Positions 60,859 through 64,000 of a DNA stretch of 64,000 nt are shown here, piece by piece. The notes under the pieces were generated by a model, which was not told where the DNA came from, did not search any database, and worked only from the letters and a program-made list of their open reading frames with translations. The DNA is from Novosphingobium sp. PC22D (lineage in GTDB: Bacteria > Pseudomonadota > Alphaproteobacteria > Sphingomonadales > Sphingomonadaceae), in contig NZ_MWMO01000004.1 of the NCBI RefSeq assembly GCF_002556635.1, positions 62,001-126,000 of the forward strand, read 5' to 3'. Positions within the stretch are counted from its first letter, which is position 1. Each line of letters opens with the position of its first letter. A program made the translations under genes and the position numbers.

Positions 60859-60995
60859 GGGAATACGCTTTCCGGATTGCGGGCAAATGTGCCGGGCTCT
60901 TTAGCGCAAGGGCGCGGTATTTCAACGCAGGATCGCTGCCTGTCCCGCGCTGAAGCCCCGCTGAACGGCTCCGCGAGGCGTCGCCCGAGCACGAT

Positions 60996-62129
60996 TCAGG
61001 GCAGGTGGTCGAGACCCATGGCCGAAGCGTAGAGGCGCCGATAGCGTCCGATCATCCGCGGCTCGTCGAATTCCGCTAGCGCGCGCAAGCGGTTGGCATG
61101 GCCGATCCGATCGCGCAACGCAGGATCGCTTGCCAGCGTGACCAGCGCGTCGGCCAGCGCCGCCTCGTCGTCCGCGGGCACGACGAAGGGGCGGTTGTCG
61201 GGCGAAACCATACCGGCCACATCGCCGACATCGGGAGACGCGACCGCGATCCCCGCGGCCATCGCCTCGACCACCGAGATCGGAAACTGCTCCGAATCCG
61301 AGGAAAGCGCGAAGAGGTCGAAAAGACCGACCGCCTCGGACGGCTTGGCGACAAAGCCGGGCAAATGGACGCGATCGGCCACTTGGCAGCGCAGCGCCTC
61401 CTCGCGGATCGCGGCGCGTTCCGGGCCCTCGCCGAGGATCACGAGCTGCCAGTTCCCGGGCATCGCGGCGAAGGCGCGCACCAGCCGCGGCAGGTTCTTG
61501 ACCGGGCGCAGCCCCGCGAGCGTGCCGAGCCAGACTTCATCCTTGCGCTTGACGATGCGCGGCAGCGCGTCGGCACTGGGCTTGCGGCCATAAGCGGCGA
61601 TGTCGATACCGTTGGGGATGAGCTGAACCCGCCCGCGCGGCTGCTGCCAGGGCCCCAGCGCGATCGCCTCGAGCCGCTTGGAGGGCACGACCAGCCCGGC
61701 GCTGCGCGCCAGCGCGATCCGGCGAAACCAGTTGCGCGAGCGCTTGAGGCCGCCCGATTCGTCCTCGTTGAAGCCGTCTTCGTGGTGGATCAGCGGCGGC
61801 AGGGCGTCGGTCTTGCGAAACACGGTATGCGCCAGAACCGCGTCCATCGCGCCCCAGTTGTAAGTGAGCACGAGGTCGTAGCCGGCCATGGCGCGCGCGA
61901 GTTCGCGCAGCCGCGCCGGCGTCGGCTTGCCCTGAAGCGCGGGAAAATCGGCCGGGTAGGCGACCCGGATGTCAGCGGCGATCGCCGAGGCCGCACCCAG
62001 CGCACCGGGCTCGGCGCTCACCACATCGTGCGCGATCGCCTCGCCGAACGTATTCATCAGCCGCGCCGCGCGCAGCTCCTTGCCGCCCGAATCAAAGCTC
62101 GAATGGAGATGGAGAAAGCGCAGGCTCAT
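60996..62129 (-). CDS. Glycosyltransferase family 4 protein
   Basis: A 377-residue GT-B glycosyltransferase. FLHLHSSFDSGGKELRAARL is the N-terminal acceptor region; GTLAGLRPVKNLPRLVRAF, LVILGEGPERAAI and FALSSDSEQFPISVVEAMAA (E-x7-E type) are the GT4 nucleotide-sugar site. The ATG at 62129 overlaps the upstream hydrolase stop (ATGA). Acceptor and sugar are unknown; it may serve a surface glycan or glycolipid. Confidence 0.9.
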   Translation of the reverse strand: MSLRFLHLHSSFDSGGKELRAARLMNTFGEAIAHDVVSAEPGALGAASAIAADIRVAYPADFPALQGKPTPARLRELARAMAGYDLVLTYNWGAMDAVLAHTVFRKTDALPPLIHHEDGFNEDESGGLKRSRNWFRRIALARSAGLVVPSKRLEAIALGPWQQPRGRVQLIPNGIDIAAYGRKPSADALPRIVKRKDEVWLGTLAGLRPVKNLPRLVRAFAAMPGNWQLVILGEGPERAAIREEALRCQVADRVHLPGFVAKPSEAVGLFDLFALSSDSEQFPISVVEAMAAGIAVASPDVGDVAGMVSPDNRPFVVPADDEAALADALVTLASDPALRDRIGHANRLRALAEFDEPRMIGRYRRLYASAMGLDHLP

Positions 62130-62992
62130 GCGACCTCGCCCAGCAGGCGGTCGATCGCGGCGATGCTGTCGGGCTCCGTCAGCAGCGGCGCATGGCCGAC
62201 GCCGGGCAGCGTCAGTCCTTCCGCCTCGGGCAGACGCGCGAGCATGTCGCGCATGGTCGCGGCCGAGAACAGGTCGGACAGCGCACCGCGCACGACCAGC
62301 ACCGGACGCCCGCGCAGCGCCTCGACGCCGGGCCACAGATCGGGCAGCGCATCGGCCTCGATCTCCATGAACGGCTCGGCGATCTTCATGTCGTAGTCGA
62401 ACACGATCCGTCCGTTGCCCGAAATGGTCATCAGCCGCTTGGCCATGCCAATCCAGAAGTTGAGGTCCTTGCCGGGATAGGCCGTGGCCTGGCTCTCCTC
62501 GAGCGCGCGCGCCGCGTGAACCCAGGTCGGATAGCTGCGTCCCTGCCCGATGTAGTCCTTGATCCGCTGGAAACCGGATGGTTCGAGGCGGGGGCCGACG
62601 TCATTGATCACCGCCCCGGCGATCCGCCCGGGCTCGTCCGCCGCGATCGCCAGTGTCATCAGCCCGCCGAGCGAGGTGCCGATCGCGACGAAGCGTTCGA
62701 TCCCGAGCTGGGCGAGCAGTTCGCGCAAGTCCTCGACGTACTGCACCGGGTTGTAGGTGGCCGGGTCCTTGGCATATTCGCTGTCGCCGCGCCCGCGCAT
62801 CTCCGGGCAGATCACCCGCCAGCCCGGGGCGATGTGCTCGGCCACCTCGGCAAAGTCCCGCGCATTGCGCGTGAGCCCCGGCAGGCAGACCACGGGCGGG
62901 CGCGCCTTCGCCGGGGCAGCGCCCGCGTAGTCGCGATAATGCAGCTCGAGGCCGTCGCGGCTCGTCCAGAACCGATCTTCGTATTCATCCAT
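62126..62992 (-). CDS. Alpha/beta hydrolase
   Basis: A 288-residue alpha/beta hydrolase. The oxyanion loop is VCLPGLTRNARDF, the nucleophile elbow VAIGTSLGGLMTLAI (Ser about 104), the acid probably the Asp of VRGALSDLFS and the base the His of LPGVGHAPLL. The lid region is helical. It probably hydrolyses an ester or C-C bond. It is coupled to the GT4 gene by ATGA and divergent from selO. Confidence 0.88.
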   Translation of the reverse strand: MDEYEDRFWTSRDGLELHYRDYAGAAPAKARPPVVCLPGLTRNARDFAEVAEHIAPGWRVICPEMRGRGDSEYAKDPATYNPVQYVEDLRELLAQLGIERFVAIGTSLGGLMTLAIAADEPGRIAGAVINDVGPRLEPSGFQRIKDYIGQGRSYPTWVHAARALEESQATAYPGKDLNFWIGMAKRLMTISGNGRIVFDYDMKIAEPFMEIEADALPDLWPGVEALRGRPVLVVRGALSDLFSAATMRDMLARLPEAEGLTLPGVGHAPLLTEPDSIAAIDRLLGEVA

Positions 62993-63080
62993 CCGGGGTG
63001 ATCCGCGGCCCTTCGCTGGTGACTTGCCTCTCGGCTTGGCCCGGGTTGATAGCCGGGCACGCGCGCCCCACTATCGACGT

Positions 63081-64000
63081 ATGCGCGATGAACCGCAAGC
63101 AAGTGCCTATAGCCCCGATCCGCGAATCGAAACGATCGCCGACTGGATCGCCGATGCGGTGGAGGCCGCGCCGTTCCCCCGGCACGAGCTGCGCTTCCGC
63201 AACGACCGCTGGGCCCGCGCGGTGGGGCTCGACCATCTCGACGACGCGCGATGGCGCGCGCATTTCGCCGGTTTCCAGCCGCTCGAAGGCAATCTGCCCC
63301 GGCCGCTTGCGCTGCGCTACCACGGACATCAGTTCCGCGCCTACAACCCCGACATCGGCGACGGCCGCGGCTTCCTGTTCGCGCAGATGCGCGACGGCAA
63401 TGGGCGCCTGCTCGATCTCGGCACCAAGGGATCGGGGCAGACGCCCTACAGCCGCGACGGCGACGGGCGGCTGACGCTCAAGGGCGCGGTGCGCGAGATC
63501 CTCGCCACCGAATTCCTCGAAGCGCTCGGCGTCAACACCAGCAAGACCTTCTCGGTGATCGAGACCGGCGAGCGGCTGTGGCGCGGCGACGAGCCCTCGC
63601 CCACCCGCTCGGCGGTGCTCGTGCGGCTCTCGCACGGACACATCCGCATCGGCTCGTTCCAGCGGCTGCTTGCGCTGCAGGAGCGCGATCACATGGCCGC
63701 GCTGGTCGACTATTGCCTCGAAACCTATCCGGGCGCGGCGCCTCCCGAGGACGCGCCCGGGCGTGACGAGCCGGCGGTGGTCCTGCTGCATCAGGTGGTC
63801 GAACGGCTCGCCGATCTCGCCGCCTCCTACATGGTCGCCGGCTTCGTCCACGGCGTGCTCAACACCGACAACATGAACATCTCGGGCGAGAGCTTCGATT
63901 ACGGCCCCTGGCGCTGGCTGCCCGCGTGGGACCCCCGATTCACTGCCGCCTATTTCGACCACACCGGGCTCTATGCCTTCGGCCGCCAGCCCGAGGCGAT
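63081..64000 (+). CDS. selO: Protein adenylyltransferase SelO (YdiU), partial
   Basis: The first 306 residues of a pseudokinase-fold enzyme that transfers AMP to protein Ser/Thr/Tyr; the C-terminus is beyond the right edge. Family marks are YHGHQFRAYNPDIGDGRGFL, DLGTKGSGQTPYSRDGDGRL, LSHGHIRIGSFQRLLAL, and GVLNTDNMNISGESFDYGPW (active-site Asp/Asn region). The ATG at 63081 gives a normal N-terminus, though no clear ribosome site is seen. SelO acts in redox stress, thematically near gshA. Confidence 0.93.
   Translation, partial: MRDEPQASAYSPDPRIETIADWIADAVEAAPFPRHELRFRNDRWARAVGLDHLDDARWRAHFAGFQPLEGNLPRPLALRYHGHQFRAYNPDIGDGRGFLFAQMRDGNGRLLDLGTKGSGQTPYSRDGDGRLTLKGAVREILATEFLEALGVNTSKTFSVIETGERLWRGDEPSPTRSAVLVRLSHGHIRIGSFQRLLALQERDHMAALVDYCLETYPGAAPPEDAPGRDEPAVVLLHQVVERLADLAASYMVAGFVHGVLNTDNMNISGESFDYGPWRWLPAWDPRFTAAYFDHTGLYAFGRQPEA

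Noticed and set aside
1..64000. CRISPR arrays, prophage, insertion sequences, rRNA genes
   Set aside because: I found no regularly spaced repeats, no transposase, integrase or phage structural genes and no rRNA sequence.

Overview
The window is chromosomal DNA of very high G+C content, dense with genes. It looks like an alphaproteobacterium of the order Sphingomonadales (Sphingomonadaceae or Erythrobacteraceae type). The basis is gene order: argS, SPOR protein, nagZ, scpA, scpB, tatABC; mutY, dciA, dsbA-like, dsbA-like, smc; miaB, phoH, ybeY, corC. Codon choice is strongly G/C-ending, GTG and TTG starts are common, and stop/start overlaps of the GTGA or ATGA kind are frequent. I see no rRNA, no recognisable transposase, no phage genes and no CRISPR array. 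One tRNA gene (Gly, CCC anticodon) is present.

Layout. 0-3.4 kb (minus): a DUF294/CBS/cyclic-nucleotide-type signalling protein, a DEDD exonuclease, a small DUF4212 subunit and the start of its sodium:solute symporter, which runs off the left edge. 3.5-7.5 kb (minus): an overlapping NTF2-like/SDR/SnoaL-like trio, a DoxX membrane protein, a periplasmic alpha carbonic anhydrase and dCTP deaminase. 7.5-10.7 kb (plus): a perfect 24-bp palindrome, an orphan receiver domain and the pair wecB-wecC (UDP-GlcNAc to UDP-ManNAcA). 10.7-13.0 kb: a divergent TetR/amidohydrolase pair that is less G/C-biased than its surroundings. 13.1-16.1 kb (minus): yjbQ, a carboxymuconolactone-decarboxylase-family protein, a cytochrome b561-like protein and a Tat-exported molybdopterin oxidoreductase, preceded by the HU gene. 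16.4-24.4 kb: tRNA-Gly, then tatC-tatB-tatA, scpB-scpA, nagZ, an inserted plus-strand SDR, the SPOR protein and argS.

24.6-34.4 kb: miaB, an RcnB-like protein (minus), phoH, ybeY, corC, a LysR regulator where lnt is often found, a DUF2059 protein, a lipase-like lipoprotein, a cyclophilin, mgtE and DUF1489. 34.5-36.7 kb: a TetR repressor divergent from a cytochrome P450 and a 2Fe-2S ferredoxin, with a concentric 30-bp operator-like dyad between them. 36.7-38.5 kb: a repeat-rich, visibly less G+C-rich accessory stretch with an RlpA-like gene bracketed by 68-bp direct repeats and a DUF4826 gene. 38.5-44.4 kb (minus): a tight run of mutY, serine hydrolase, nudC, FrnE-like DsbA, GMC oxidoreductase and limonene-epoxide-hydrolase-like protein.

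44.5-50.0 kb (plus): dciA, two DsbA-family thiol oxidoreductases (the second a lipoprotein) and smc. 50.0-54.8 kb: soxR with a good SoxR box facing a VOC protein, then a YedK/HMCES protein with ubiA, an M20 peptidase and rsmE. 54.9-64.0 kb: gshA, a tandem universal stress protein, an ICMT-like membrane protein, bamB with its YfgM-like partner, a GT4 glycosyltransferase with an alpha/beta hydrolase, and the 5' part of selO, which runs off the right edge.

Most of the window is housekeeping. I found no clear new defence or conflict system. The parts most worth a second look are the 24-bp palindrome upstream of dcd, the P450/ferredoxin operator, the repeat-bracketed RlpA region, the Mo-oxidoreductase/b561/CMD operon and the P450/epoxide hydrolase/GMC neighbourhood.
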